Part shown: positions 24,046 to 37,411 of the stretch, piece by piece
Numbering within the stretch: the first letter of the stretch is position 1
Layout of the letters: every line of letters begins with the position of its first letter
DNA from: Botryotinia globosa
Taxonomy: Eukaryota > Ascomycota > Leotiomycetes > Helotiales > Sclerotiniaceae
Reading direction: 5' to 3'
Assembly: GCA_014898425.1 (NCBI GenBank)
Contig: RCSZ01000007.1
Location: 558,001-622,000, forward strand
DNA: 64,000 bases
Translations under genes and position numbers: made by a program
Notes under the pieces: generated by a model
Databases searched by the model: none
The model's input: only the letters and a program-made list of their open reading frames with translations
Told to the model about the DNA's origin: nothing

Positions 24046-24968
24046 TACTAGACAATTGAAATAAGCCGGAATCACTTTTTTTAATTTAGTAGTATCCACG
24101 TTGTAGAATAAAATAAGGATATAAATTCTATCTTTCTTTTTGAAAATCCAATTTTTGAATATATTGTTATATATTATCTCAATATATCAATTTCTAATAT
24201 TTTGTATATTATTCTTTCATATTGATATATACTTTTATATACTTTAATATACTTTCTATTAGAAATTCGAATAGTCTTTTATTTAATATTTTTTATACTA
24301 TAGCACTTAAGTATTCTTTTAATTTTATTATATTTTCCTTTTTATAGATTCTATAAAAACAAAATATAAATCCATTATTTTATATTTTAATATTCAGATA
24401 TTTTCAATAGAATTAAAGTCCGGAAAGTAGGAAAATCAATTAATAATTTAAATCCTATTTTTAATAAATTAGTTTTATATAATATAAATAATGTATATGG
24501 GTAGTGCAATATGCATAGGTACTTTATAATCATCACCGCCTTGAATCAATTGGAGAGAGAACTCTTAATGACGTTCTGGCTTACTAAGCTGACTAGTGAA
24601 TTTTGAAATATATCAATACTAACTTTTCATCATCTGATGCAGTAACCGCCAGACTGTATACATACTGCCACTGGTAAATTCAAGAGAGAAAGTTGAGCCG
24701 TAAGCATATAGGGCATCTGAAACTTTGAACCATGGACGAAAGACCTCTTCAGCTACCAACCGTACATTTGAGCTGTATGGTCGGGGCCTGTGAGGTAAAA
24801 ATATTCACTTATATGTCTGGTGCTGCCACAGGAAGTTTTTGTACATTCTGACGAATTACTTTCTCATATTCTTCGTCAGTATTTAAAGGTCAACAGCTTC
24901 GAACCACAAATTTGAATCGCGAAAAATTACCGAGGACCTTGAAGCAGAGATTGAAAGTGATCAACGCC
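24046..24968. other. AT-rich block and upstream region of 2EXR gene
   Basis: Sequence from 24060 to about 24510 is extremely AT-rich with long A/T runs, consistent with decayed repeat DNA. The rest is ordinary upstream sequence. An in-frame extension upstream of 24969 to about 24912 lacks an ATG. Confidence 0.5.
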
Positions 24969-26542
24969 ATGGATCAACCTTTACTTGACGATGAATACTT
25001 CGATTGGCATGAATTGAGTGATCTGTTCATGACACCTACTTCGACTGTAGAGGAATATGCTCAGTATCCTACAAGAGGGATTTCCAGAATTCCAGATCGA
25101 TCAAGATATGTTTTTGCAAAGCAAAAACCTGCACCATTAAGAATAGGATGGCGGGACGAAATAAAAAATAATCAGTCTGCTGTCAAGTCCAAGTCAAAGG
25201 ATGACGTTCAGGAGAAGCAGATTTTGCTTGGAAATCGACTTATGTACTGTCCAAGTGAGTTACACACAAAGATAATCATCGTTTACTAACAAGTTCAGAA
25301 ACATGGCAAATCTCTGAGATTAAGTTTTATCACGATCTTCCAACAACTGCCATTCAAATAGCCTGGCCCACGGATTCTTGCGCTATCGTTCCAATTTTAG
25401 ATTCGTTCACCCTATTCCCTAAGCTTCTTGTTGAACTTCGATACATGATTTGGGACTGTGCTTTACGCTGCGATCCTCGAGATGTCAAACTTACTGTCGA
25501 CCGAAGATATCGCAGGCCTACCAGAAGTGACCCAAATCATCTGGTAAGATTATCCTGTCATATACGACAACATGGTCCCATTGCTTCAAAACTTCCGATA
25601 GCTTTACTCTATGCCTGTCAAGAATCACACTTGCTTTTTTTGAGAAACTATTCCAAGATGAACATGAGCGTTCCAGTCCAGAGATACGATCTCAAGTTAC
25701 GGATTGTAAGACCTCGTAGCAAAGAGACTGCGGATTGTGAGATTCGGGTTGACCGCAAAGGATACATGAACTTTCGTCAGGATACTTTGATGATAGAATA
25801 CTTTCGAAAGGTGACGGGTATGCTTTGGAGTTGGAATCTCACTACTTTGGATCTGTCTTTGATTCAGAGCATTGCTGTGCAGCACACCTTCTCCAAGGCA
25901 AGGGCGCAACAATATTACGGAGGAAAAGCCAGTATATGGGAACTACTCGAAACTAGATGCCCGTGTCTAAAGCGTCTTAGTTTAATCATCTTTCAGAGAT
26001 CAACGGAGAACTTTTACTGGGGTTCAGACGAACAACCAGTTGCACATATTTTACCAATCAATGCGGAATTTGTTGATGGAGTCACATATGGTGGTCAACT
26101 TTCTCGTCAAGATGAGTACGCCCGTGCAACAGGGCAATATGCTCTTGATTTGAAGCTCAGGCAGCGAAGTTGGGTGAAGGATTTGGCTCGGGAGCTCCGA
26201 AAAAACATGCGTCATGCCCAAAGAACGAAAGCATTATACTATCAGGAAGTGAAGCGCAATCCAAACTTTTGGAAAAAAGTCGACGTCAACCTGGCTTATG
26301 TCACTTGGGTTATGAGTGGTTTATATGCTGGGGAGCAGATGGAAAAGGTGATAGTTACACCTCCAAAAAACTTGCAAACTTCGATGCCGGACTCATATTT
26401 CTGGGCTCAGAGACCAATAGAAGTTGCTTACAATAGGCCGGTATTGAGATTCTCATTTTTCCGTGTAATTTGTCATCCTGATGGAAGCTTGCTTAACAGG
26501 TACGAAGGGGTTAAGGAAATGTTTGAAGGACAACAAGATTGA
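24969..26542 (+). CDS. 2EXR-domain protein
   Basis: Two exons, 24969-25254 and 25299-26542, separated by a 44-bp intron (GTGAGT...TTCAG); 509 aa. The second exon carries the 2EXR signature FTLFPKLLVELRYMIWDCAL (phenylalanine-x-x-phenylalanine-proline, then ELR-x-x-IW), followed by conserved stretches such as PIALLYACQESHLLF. The 2EXR family is large and fungus-specific, with no established biochemical role. Start: the in-frame ATG at 24969 (GCCATGG context) is the first usable one; a noncoding TTG extends the frame upstream to 24912. No signal peptide or membrane helix. Full-length and apparently intact, although it sits between repeat-rich stretches. Confidence 0.8.
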
Positions 26543-27904
26543 GAATTTGAGCTGAGTGTGAGGGATACTTGCGCATAAACTGCACTGTTACATATTGATC
26601 ATTCTATGGATTCTTGATACTAGTCTAGCAGTTCATATACGCACACCAGAGTATGCATGAACCATTACGTCTTTCATATTTGTGAGGGTTCGATAGAAGG
26701 TCATTTCTATACCAGTGTTCTATTAACTATGTCTAGAAGATTATAGGTATGTCATGCTAGAAGTTCGGGTGCTGTCAGCCCTTCAACCTGATCAACCATT
26801 CATATATATCCGGTTGCTTTGGTATATTCCAACTATCAATCTTAAACAACCTGGAATTAAGCCCCGACCCTCATTCAAAAAATCATTTAAGTGTTCGAGA
26901 TGAATTGGATCTTAGCTTCTATAAGTAGTACCTACCCAATTCTCCCTCCATTGGACCGGATATTGAGAATATTAAGAAGTGATTAGTATCTCGAAGATAG
27001 GGGTCTCAAGTGGTAGTGTAGTTTTATACTTAGATGACAGCTTTATTTACGTCCATTGAAGCAAGAAAGAAATAACCGAAGGATTTAAGCAGGCAGGAGA
27101 TAGGATATAGGATATAGGATATAGAGGATGCATGAGACCATTGAAGAATTGAAATGTGATTGCCAAGCTTGACACGAGGTGAGGTTATGAGCCCCCACTT
27201 TCCCTTCTCCCCATCTTGGCGGGGTCAGCGGTTAAATCCATCCCCGAATTTGTCAGATGTGCTGATAAATCATCGTTTATTGACAGAGTTTCACGATGGT
27301 ATGATGAACTCTCGCTATAAGGATATCGTTTTTTACAGTTAATTTTAAGAATATAGAGAGGTGTTTTGTATAGAGTTATTCCACTAATCTTAGCCCAGTA
27401 GTAATCTACTTTCGATTAGTTCTAATTGGGTGATATTCTGTAATGATCTTTCAACTTTCTAAAAATCTATCATATAATATTAAATTTTACTGAGATTATT
27501 GTTTTAATAAGAATATATGTAATTCTAATATCGAAAAATATAAGAAATCCATTTGAATACTTCAATAAAGGGGTTTTAAGAATATAGATTCTTTTTAGAC
27601 TCAAGATTTTTGGGGATTGAAAAATATATCCTCATAAAGAGATTTTGCTATAAAAAAAATTGAGAGTTTCCATAGTACCATCAACTTGATATCCCTTGGC
27701 CCATGATTGCTGACAAAATATGTTCAATTTTTTAGGTAGTTAAACGCCGAAAGGATGATCACTAATCGATTGATCCTTCTTGATTTGTGATCAGAGAGCA
27801 CGATATTAAGGCTCGACATTCAGGCTTCGCATATATATATCCTATAGTGAGCCTCCATCAAAGATACAGAATCAAAGAAGATAACAAGCATCTGAACCGA
27901 AACA
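26543..27904. other. Intergenic, contains a MITE
   Basis: Holds the 3' flank of the 2EXR gene, a short GGATATA repeat near 27100-27123, and the MITE-like element at 27307-27650. No gene seen. A 60-codon frame at 27160-27342 is not supported. Confidence 0.5.
27307..27650. mobile_element. MITE-like element, AACTCTC..TATAAGGATA ends
   Basis: Left end AACTCTCGCTATAAGGATAT; reverse complement of the right end AAATCTCTTTATGAGGATAT. The same terminal motif (AA-CTCT-TATAAGGATA) occurs at both ends of 32824-33221, so these are two members of one family. Interior AT-rich, no coding frame. Boundaries are approximate within about 10 bp. Confidence 0.6.
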
Positions 27905-28973
27905 ATGGCATCAACACAACAAGCACTCGTCGTACAAGAGACTGGCAAGCCAGTGGTGAAAGTCATGAGACCTATTCCTACCCCCAAGGAAAACGAGGTT
28001 CTTATTAAGACGACATCTGCTGGAAGTAAGCTTTCCTCCGAAACCAATCTGCAAAACTACGCTGACAAATAATCTAGTAAATCCCCACGATGCCAAAGGT
28101 CGAGACTGGAATCTCTTTCAACTTCCCATTCCAATGACCTTATGCAACGATGTTGCCGGTGTAATTACTGCCAGAGGCGACAACATCTCTGGCTTCGAAC
28201 TCGGCGATCATGTATTCGGATATCCTAGGTTCACGATTGACGCCGAAGGATCCCAACAATATGCTCTTTTAGAAGTTGGATGTTTTGCCAAAGTACCATC
28301 GAATATCACCGATGATCAAGCAGCAACACTTCCAGTAAATCTATTTGCTTCTGCTGTATCGTTCTGGTCTGATAAAGCCTTTGGATTTCCAGCTCCGTGG
28401 GCAGAAAACAAGACCTTTGATGCTTCATCTCAAGCCGTCGTGATTCTTGGGGGAGGAACTAGCTGCGGAAAATTCGCCGTTCAACTCGCAAAAATCACTG
28501 GATTTGGAAAGATCGTTGTGGTCGCGTCAAAATCAAATACCGATGAACTAAAATCCTATGGGGCAACCCACGTTATGGATCGTCATGGTACAGACTCAGA
28601 GGTGAAGGCACGTGTTCAAGAGGCTGTCGGTGATGAAATCGTTTACGTTTATGATCCCGTCAACCTTGAACACTCATTTGCCATTTCTCTGCTATCTGAG
28701 AAGAAGAGAGGTAAAGTCATAACATTGTTACGCGTGAAGCCTTCTTCCGGAAACTACGATATTGCTCAGACACTTGGGATACCTCATTTGCACACAGCAT
28801 TCTCTAAGGAATTCTTCAAGCTATTGCCAGGCTGGGTAAAATCTGCAGAGATCAAGCCGCTTGGCTTCAAAGTTTTCGATGGTGGTTTGGATGTAGATGC
28901 ATTCAATAAGATATTGGATGATCATCGGGATGGTAGAAATCCTGGAAAGTGGCACTTCAATCCCAATGCTTGA
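27905..28973 (+). CDS. MDR-family zinc-type alcohol dehydrogenase / enoyl reductase
   Basis: Exons 27905-28025 and 28078-28973 joined by a 52-bp intron; 338 aa, the normal length for the quinone-oxidoreductase/ToxD-like branch of the medium-chain dehydrogenase/reductase superfamily. N-terminal GroES-like part includes PIPTPKENEVLIKTTSAG, then NPHDAKGRDWN and ELGDHVFGY. The Rossmann nucleotide-binding motif is VVILGGGTSCGKFAVQLAK (about residues 175-193), so it should use NAD(P)H. I see none of the usual structural zinc cysteines, so it is probably a non-zinc reductase. Family members act in central redox chemistry or as trans-acting enoyl reductases in secondary metabolism. There is no polyketide or peptide synthase in this window to pair it with, so substrate is unknown. 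Confidence 0.88.
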
Positions 28974-29601
28974 ATCATGGCTGGAGGAAGATAAGAATAG
29001 ACTTCGGATTATTCCTATCAAAGGACCCGCAGATTGAATTCAAATGGAAGTAGAAATGCCTTCTTTTCTTAATACTACATCATCAAATAAAGATATTAAG
29101 ACGCCCATCTCCCATTGAAAGCCACTTGATTTCTCATGACTTTTGTATGCCAATTACCTTCCTCGCCTTAGTATTAACATGTGCAATTATATCCAAACAG
29201 CCTCACACGAGTCGCACCCATACCTCCTCATTCTGATTTCGATCTGCGATTGTATAATGATCCTACCTTTGCGATCAAACTCTCATCCTTTCAGGAGGAA
29301 ATTTTGTCTGCATTCCTGTAGTTGACGATGATTATGGGTAGGCTGGGGTGTTACTTCTCTTGTCTATGCATGGACTACCATAGAATATATGACGTTAGCA
29401 ATGTTTCTTCCCCGCACGACCTGAAGTTTAGACTACCAACTAATCCTCCACGGGGACTTCTGCAGATGCGAGAATCATGCGACCACGTCTTCATGAACTA
29501 GCTGCAGCCCAACAAAGATCCATCTGATTGGTGCGAACGTATCCACCTCCCAAGATTGTAATGAAAAGGTACTCGGGTCTTCCGCTATCCGATTATTTTT
29601 T
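28974..29601. other. Intergenic, no gene seen
   Basis: 3' flank of the oxidoreductase gene and the downstream side of the minus-strand relic at 29602. A 60-codon frame at 29143-29325 is not supported. Confidence 0.5.
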
Positions 29602-30720
29602 CTAGTTGACTATGGTAGAGTCAAATGCCAATGCCTTTATAAACTCTGCATCCGCCTTTGGTGTAGCATAAATTTCAAAACAAGTTATGCTACTGAACCA
29701 AGCTAGGTCTTTTTTCCCGGCATCGAATTTTTCTATGATGATGACGGCTGGCTGCTTGATTCCTAAAGGCCTAGGATCGCAAGTGTCATAGATATATCGT
29801 TTATGGATATTCGAGATGAAATATAATGCGTCGCAGTGCATGTTTAGATTCTTGGAGGGAACGCCGGCGATCTTTCTTTCGCTTTTCCTGTCTAGCTCCG
29901 CTGCATACAGTGACTTAATGCCTTTGAAAATACTGTCTCTCAAGTAAAGGGGTATACCGAGATGATATTTTACTTCCTATCTTTCCTATCCTTCCACAGT
30001 TTTGCAAATCGAAGATGACCTTCACTTATAGTAAGAGTGTCCTGGTTTCAAAATCCATGTAACAAACAGATGCGTAGTGGGAATGTGTCGTATTCAATCT
30101 GTTCTTGTTATTTTAATTGAGCATAACGAAGCAGTATTCGTCTTCTCCCTGCTTGGTCTAAGTGGGCTTCCAACTGATGGGTCCAATGCGTCATGACCAT
30201 CACAAGCTCAGAGCTCTACTTTCAAGCCCGAACACTCCTGCCATTGCATACCTAGGTAGTGACGAGAACCCATCCGAAAGTTAGTTTGCTCTGATAGAAC
30301 GGGCTTGTGAATCTCTCTCGTTCGTTTCATCGTTAACTGCTCTAATTGTTGAACTTCCTTTCGTCTGAGCTGAGTTCATGTCTCAGAATTTGTCCCTCAT
30401 GAATCTGCGGCGTTTTTCACCGCTCGCAGTCCTAGTTACAAAATCCAAATGAATCTTCATATATTCCGTCGACCAACCGTCTTGAATTCGAACCTTATTT
30501 TCTAGTTAGCTTGGTTCCTGCGCAGCAGTGGCTTCGGTTGTGTCAAAACAAAAATGCTACTTGGCGTTCTTAGCCGCAGAAGGTGGCACTGAAACAATGT
30601 AATCTTGGCAATACAAAGATAGAATGAACAAGGCATATCTAGTAGTGGTGTTCGGCGATTTGATTCGGAATATCTCCTAAAAGTGATATGCGAACTTGTG
30701 CGTAATCGTCCCATCTAGGC
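29602..30720 (-). pseudogene. Relic of an unknown gene, stops and frameshifts
   Basis: Coherent protein-like sequence on the minus strand, broken repeatedly. The 3' part (29943-29602) is open and reads well (SERKIAGVPSKNLNMHCDAL, CDPRPLGIKQPAVIIIEKFD). Just upstream, one frame from about 30200 to 29970 contains TAA at 30110, TGA at 30050 and TAA at 29972 (first bases), with sensible sequence between them (DTLTISEGHLRFAKLWKDRK). Upstream again, EVQQLEQLTMKRTREIHKPV is joined by a frame change that looks like a 7-bp duplication near 30215. Further frames such as RIQDGWSTEYMKIHLDF continue to about 30700. I do not recognise the family. Decay type matches the relic at 5533-6552. Confidence 0.65.
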
Positions 30721-33700
30721 TGCAACTTCTAGAAATGCTTATTTTACAAGACAATCCTTCGCCTTGTTATTAAGGATTGTGAGATTGCTTCCATATTATT
30801 TGATAGTCTACGAGATTCTGAAGATCGTCTATCTCGGATTCCTAGTCAACCGTTTCGAAGAGGCAAGGCAGTTCGTTCGGTAAGGTCCATTCAGTCAGGG
30901 TCGAAGGGAAGACATAGGTATCATGTCCCGAACATTGGATGAATTTCGGACCTCTGAATCTTTATGGCAATGAGTGCATGATAAGTGGAGTCACAAAGTT
31001 GATTTGTAGATATAAGACAATTCATCATGATAACCCTTGTTCTTCGCCCACTTTTGGGGAGGATTCATGTCCCAGCGAGACTCACTGGCTGCTATGAATC
31101 CCGAGTATATTCAGTTTCAGAAGTATTTTTTCCACGATGTTTCCTGTTTCAACGTTGTAGATTGGTTGAAGGCTTGAGAATCATATATTAGCAATCAGTG
31201 TATATGAGTATTGTATGCGTTTGTATGTGTTTGTACGCGTAGTACGTAATGTCAGCAATAACTCAGGTTCTTTCACCAAAAGATGGCCGACCTCGTTCTT
31301 GGGCACCAAATCTATCGACGGCAAACATGTAGACCCAGGCATTTGGAACGATCATACCGGGACGGGGCGCTCTTGGAAAGCTTGAAGATTGAGTATGGAT
31401 ACACTCCACATAAATATATGTGGTATAACGGGGCTTCATCCAAACCCATGGCATCGTTGGCCTATACAATTCTTAGCACAAACCCGACTCGCCACAGTAG
31501 ACAGCTGCAAATATATAGGGTGAGATTATCTGAAATAGTTAGTAGCAACTGATGTGTAACGTTACTCTGTGGCTGTTTGACATATCCACTGACTTTAAAT
31601 ACCATTATTGCTTATATTGACATGACGATAATACAGATACCATTGATGAACTAGTCTTGGATATTTGAAAGATCAGACCACTTCAACGTGAGAAGGGCCA
31701 GCCCTCGTCACCTTTTGCTTAGTACTTCGACTGCCGTAGTGAATATTTTGAATGCAGAGGTAAGGTTGGTATGCAAGTTTGACCAATGGCCCCCACTCCT
31801 AATCAATATAGCCCCCGCTACCTCAACTGGAATTCGGAGGCAAAGGTTTATGCTGGTCGTGTTCTCTGATCAACGTGTATCGTCGGTCATCGAAGATTCA
31901 CAGTTTCCCAAATGCTACATCGGACCATTTGGATTGAGATCCCATTGGAGAGGTACATTGAAAGGCGAGCTTTAGAATCCCTCTGGAACTGAAAGAATTT
32001 GGAAATTGTCAGCACTTGTCTGGACTTAGCACAAGTTTACCAAAGTTCGGTGCGGAGTATACCCTAAGAATCCGATGCATATAGTATGCATGAATGGCTC
32101 GCGCGGCCGTAAAAATAAAGCAGGGGCGGAAGCGGGCATACCTCCACCTAGTTGCCCGTCAACTTGGCAGATTTTTCATTCGGAGCAAAGCCGAGACCAT
32201 AATTGAGGTTATTCGTAAAAATTACCCACCTAGGTATACGTGGATGTCGATACTTTTCTTGGGATTGAAGATTTTGATGTCAAACTAAAGGGTTCCCGGT
32301 ATCTCCAATAATGTCTCAGACGATGAAGAGTCCCGGCAAATCCAAGTCCCATCAATTTCCGACAATATGGTTAAAGTTTAGATTTCCCGTAGGTCGGTTG
32401 ACGGGTACTAAGGTTGTAGTCGAATTATGTTGCATACATGGTATAACATATTTTTGTTGGGACGAAGGGGTTTTTCCCAAGAACAACTCACTCTGGTGTT
32501 GCAAGAGATATGTATATCTACCCAGGTAGGTACCTACCTATCTTACCCCCCTCTCGGGCTTGGCGCATGATTTACCAGCGGCAGATGCGCATTTGGAGCT
32601 ATCAAATCATTTGGTTGAATAACTGCAAAGTGCGCAATCAAACAAATTAACTTACATTTCTCATCGGAAATCTTTACTTCTTCTGCAACTTTCAGTGGAG
32701 TCTTGCCCTTGAGAACCATGTATTGTTCGCAACAAAAGATGCAGAATGTGTTAGAGTTTTCGATGTATGTACTAGGTAGGTAATGTGTACTTCTACTCTG
32801 GAGTCTGGAGTCTGGACAGAGTACAGCAAAACCTCTCTATAAGGATCCCCTTTATAAGGATAACCTCTATTATTCTTGTTTTTTTCTAATCTCAAAAAAA
32901 TTTAGGATTAAAAAAGACCTATATTCTTAAAAATTCTTTTATTGGGATATCCTAAAAATTTAGTTCCAGGATTATATATATTTTTATTAAATTAATAGAA
33001 TTATTAGGATTAGTTATTATATAATTAATATATTATGAGATTTCAATTATTTTTTCTAAAAATAAAAAAAGTTATAAAATAGTTATAAAATATAATCTAG
33101 TTGGAATTAATTAGAAGCAAATTATTATTATATTAGAATTAATTGGATTTCTTTATATAAGAATATCTCTGTATATCTTTAAAAATATTATAAAAATCGG
33201 TATCCTTATAAAGAGGTTTTATATCTCCTCTCGCTATGAGAGATCCATACACCTCGGATATTGGGAAAAGATGTAAGCGTAAGCATCTACACTCAAACAA
33301 AACACGATGCAGATCTTTACCTAACTATCTAGGTACGTACGATATACTTTCTTTATTATTAATGATCATGAACCCAAGTCTTTGGAGACGGCTGACCCAG
33401 CAAACCGGGAAGGTCGGCTTATTCTCTTTTAATGGGTCAATGCATGAAATGACTGGGATAAAACTGTGTGAACGACCCCAAACTTCAAAGCAAATTCCCC
33501 CCTTCCGGTATCTACCCCTTCATCCCAAAGAACTAATCCTTAATAACTTTATGTTGGCCGATCGATTAGCTTCTCCCCCATTTTACCATGAGACCATCGA
33601 ATGATACCTTGTAATTTAATTTTCATATATACCGGTATATACTAGGACTCTAGGAGCCTTGAACTATGCCAACGCATTAATCAGAGTTCATTTTCAGGTT

Positions 33701-33983
33701 CGCTGCATACAATTTAGTCTTCCCACAGAAATTCCCTACCCGAGCCCAAATTAGCAATCCCCTGGTCAGTGAGATTTTAAGACATGGCCCACGACCCGGG
33801 AATTCGTCTCTTGGGATTTTGACGTTTTCTCCATTCTCGTCGAATTTGTTAATTCGTCTTATGTCAAATTGATCTTTCTCAAATTTGTGTTGCAAATTCT
33901 TCATATTACTGTACGACATATCCATTGTCACAAATCATCATACCTACCTTTCTTTGCGAATATCGTAGCCCTCAACGAAGACA
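30721..33983. other. Repeat-rich intergenic region, no intact gene
   Basis: More than 3 kb. Short open frames (31283-31552, 31688-31975, 32094-32288, 33236-33604 on plus; 31263-31469 on minus) show no recognisable domains, start contexts or splice-linked continuations. Contains the MITE-like element at 32824-33221. Likely decayed sequence plus the promoter of the methyltransferase gene. Confidence 0.45.
32824..33221. mobile_element. ~400-bp MITE-like element, AAAACCTCT..TATAAGGAT ends
   Basis: Left end CAGCAAAACCTCTCTATAAG; reverse complement of the right end starts AAAACCTCTTTATAAGGATA. TA precedes the left end (32822-32823) and follows the right end. AT-rich interior with no frame. Same end motif as 27307-27650. 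Confidence 0.65.
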
Positions 33984-35820
33984 ATGGCATCAGAAAATTC
34001 GGAAACTCTAGAAGAGGTACGATCACTTCGGCACAAGTACCGTCCGGGATGTCGGTATTCACGTATATGTACGGCATACTAATAAACCGGATTCATTTAC
34101 AGGACGTCAGCCTTACCGCCCGTAGTTATTCTTCTTCCGAAGATGATTTGTGAGTTACAGCCTTCCTGAGAACTTTTCAGAGTCAATACTATGAAGGATC
34201 ACAAGCGAATAACAGTTAACGATGTTGAATGTCAGAGCAGGAGATACTTATTCGATAGATTCGAGTGCTATGGCTTTTAAAATGGAAAATGGTAGAAGAT
34301 ATCAGGCATATAGAGAAGGAGCTTATTGGTAAGTGATCACTTGTTGATGCCTCCATTTGTTTGAATGTTTGATTCTAAATTTCAACGACTTTGAGATCTA
34401 ATACCAGATAGGCAACCAAATGATGAAGTACAAAGTGAGCAAATAGACATTAGGTAACTCGATATTTGCAGACATACAGAGAAGTGTGTTAATCAAATTC
34501 AAGTCATCGACGATATCTAACAATGCTGGATGGCGCGTTGTATATGGCACCAATACCGGATAACGTCGAGGTAAATACAATTGACCTCGAGAAAAATTCA
34601 CGAAAGAACTAATATGATGGAAGCGAGTTTTAGATCTCGGAACAGGCACAGGAATATGGGCAATTGACTTTGCTGACCTTTTTCCAAATGCGTCGGTCCT
34701 TGGGACAGACCTATCACCAATCCAACCGGACAGTAAGTAGCTCTATCTTTTCCCAATCAATTTGGCTCATGAACCATCCGCCTTTCAAAAATCATCATGT
34801 TTCATGACTTCATGACTCTACACCTTTCAACTTCCAAGTCCTTATTTGTTGTACATGTGCTGACTTGAACACCCTCAGTGGTTCCTCCAAATTGCAGGTA
34901 AAGTATTTGACAATCGCAACAACCCATATATTCACAGCGGCTAATCAAAGCTCCCCAGGTTCGAGATAGATGACTGCACAGAAGAATGGACCTATCCGCC
35001 AAATTACTTTGATTTTATACACATTCGTTCACTTCTCGGGAGTGTCGCTGATTGGGACAGACTATACGCACAAGCTTTCAAGTAAGGCCCTGTACACATA
35101 CCAACAACATGTAGATTTCCAGTCCTTCTAATCAATATTAGACATTTGAAACCAGGAGGATATATTCAGCACCTAGAGCCATCATTATATATACATTGTG
35201 ATGACAACAGTTTACCACCAGATAGTCCATTGTATAAGTTCTCTGAGGTATGTAGGTATCAAGAAGTTTCATCCAAAGTATTTCTTTTGCCAAGTTAATG
35301 TACGACTACTAACTTCAGACGATCTCTTCAATAGCTTTTCAACGAGGCTGGAGTACGTACCGGACAATCATTAGATCTATGCCCCACAATGAGCTCAAAA
35401 ATAGCACAAGCTGGGTTCATTAACCTTCACGAAAAGACATATAAAACGCCATTAGGAGAATGGTCATCCGATCCGAAGTTACAAGAGCTAGGAAAGTGGA
35501 ATTTGTTACAATTTGATGTTGGATTAGAAGGATTTTCCATACAACTTCTCACAAATGTAATGGGGGTGAGTTCGGTCCTACTACATGAAACTTCACAAAG
35601 GGAAATGTTCGTCACTTGAAATATGAACCTGATGGACTGAATAGATGACTTTACCTGAGGTTCAATTATTCTGGTAAGTTAAATTACTTATCCGACGATA
35701 TCATTTGGAGTTTACGATAATTGACGTATGCATAGTGCCCAAGTCCGCGTTGCGGCTCGAGATCGAAGAATACACTCGTACTATCCACATAAACTGGTTT
35801 ACGCTCAAAAGCCTCTATAA
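33984..35820 (+). CDS. LaeA-like class I SAM-dependent methyltransferase
   Basis: Twelve exons can be joined in frame: 33984-34016, 34103-34149, 34236-34328, 34412-34453, 34504-34570, 34624-34732, 34879-34897, 34959-35081, 35142-35247, 35335-35565, 35645-35673 and 35736-35820, giving 327 aa, the usual length for this fungal family. Motif I for SAM binding is [18 protein letters not shown]; it is followed by [10 protein letters not shown] and [20 protein letters not shown] (motif II/III region), then [14 protein letters not shown]-terminal [15 protein letters not shown] is typical of the family. Such proteins range from metabolite O-methyltransferases to LaeA-type regulators; substrate cannot be told here. 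Every intron has GT..AG ends, and some exons are tiny (19 and 29 bp). All motifs intact, so I judge it functional despite repeat-rich surroundings. Confidence 0.85.
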
Positions 35821-37411
35821 CTTCTCGCAACAATAAGATCGGACGACGTGTCACACTAGCTTACGATGTCGCCTTACGCAATCCAGTTTCCGGTCTGCGG
35901 CGCCAGTGACCAAGTGTAATAGGACATTTTACTCCTTCATCGTTCTACGATAAGCGATCCTCTTAGTTGATGGTAGCAGACAATAAAACAAAAGTTTTCT
36001 GGGCGAATCGTCATAGGATCTGAGGCAGTTCAATTTTTATATACCGGTCGAATTATATGGTCAAGTCTTTAAGATCAAGATTCGATGGACAAAATAACAG
36101 AGTTGATGGGTTAAGTACAGTACCAAGTATGATTGAAGATTTAAGCTTGACTTTACTTCTTGTACTCCTTGTTGCTGAAATATTAGTTTAAATTTGCCCT
36201 GTACATATTATTTCATTTATACTAATGGGTCTGCTGGGGCACATTTGGATCCATTGGATGCTAATTCTTCAATAAATTCGTTGAATAGATATCATTCATA
36301 GAATGCCTTCACTTTCTATGTCGTTGGTTTCTAGTCCTTGCTTTGAATTTTTGCTATTATATTTTGCCCTAGGTTCTTGTTTGGAGGGTTTTCACACTAG
36401 GATTTTCTTTTGACCCTCCAATTTAACGTTGTCCAATCCCTTTTGACGATACCAACGAGTTCTCGAACGCTCATTTCTTGTCTACTTTACCAAAGTCGGT
36501 GTGATGTCTGTGCATACCTTGACAATAGATAGGTACCTACACCTACCTACCGAGCAAGTACTCGAAAACAATGCATTGACTTCTGAAACATGGGTCTCTT
36601 GTAGTACTAAATGGGGATATCCTTTCATCTCTATTCCTTAATTACCTAAAGCCAATTGGTTCTATCTAATCTACGAGCCTGGGAAGCTTACAAGTACTTC
36701 CCAAATAGAAATTGTCAAAAATATAGCATTTTCTTCTTTACTTGTATTTTCTTATTCTGGAGATCTTCAAGCAGGTAACTCCCTGCGGATTTTCTTCACT
36801 TCAGACGACATGTGATGCTACAAGTGATGAGTATCATGCAATGAACCTAGTATCTTCGACGTTTTTCTCATGATAACCGTTTCTTTTGACAACCACTAGG
36901 ACTAACATACTTAGACTGCTATTCTGTGAACCCCCAATTGAACGGACCAGTCTACCAAATCCACATCCCGTACAAATGGGGACGCCGCGGCTCCGCTATC
37001 ATTGCTCTGGATGTAGCGCAGCTATCAATCTCAGCCTGAAACTTGTGGATCATTGCATCTATATGAATATTGATGTGAAAAGCTTGGAGAAAGGCACATG
37101 GTATGCAGCAAAGGGTATTGATTTTGGGAGTTATTTCCACTTTTTTCACATCTGTTAAGTACTGCTCGATTGTGCAGTGATGGAAACCTTTTTCTTCTCA
37201 CCGTACATTCATCAATCTTCTCAATACATCTTCGGCACATCGCTGGCGAGTCAGTTAAGACTTTCCTTCGATTCCTTAGAATTACATTCTCTTTGTTGTT
37301 TTATTGTTTGCTGTGTAAACTTGGAATCATTCGACTGATTCGATTGAAGTTTGATACTTTACTTCCTTTGTATTTTATTTTTCGAAGAAATTTATCTGTG
37401 ATATATTCAAA
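35821..37411. other. Intergenic, no gene seen
   Basis: Between the methyltransferase and the MFS gene, both on plus. Frames at 36886-37158 and 37170-37469 overlap each other and antisense frames and show no family features. The 3' part is the promoter/leader of the MFS gene. Confidence 0.5.

Noticed and set aside
33236..33604. 122-codon ORF after the MITE
   Set aside because: Starts at the edge of the element, no domain or compositional sign of coding, no orthologue recalled.
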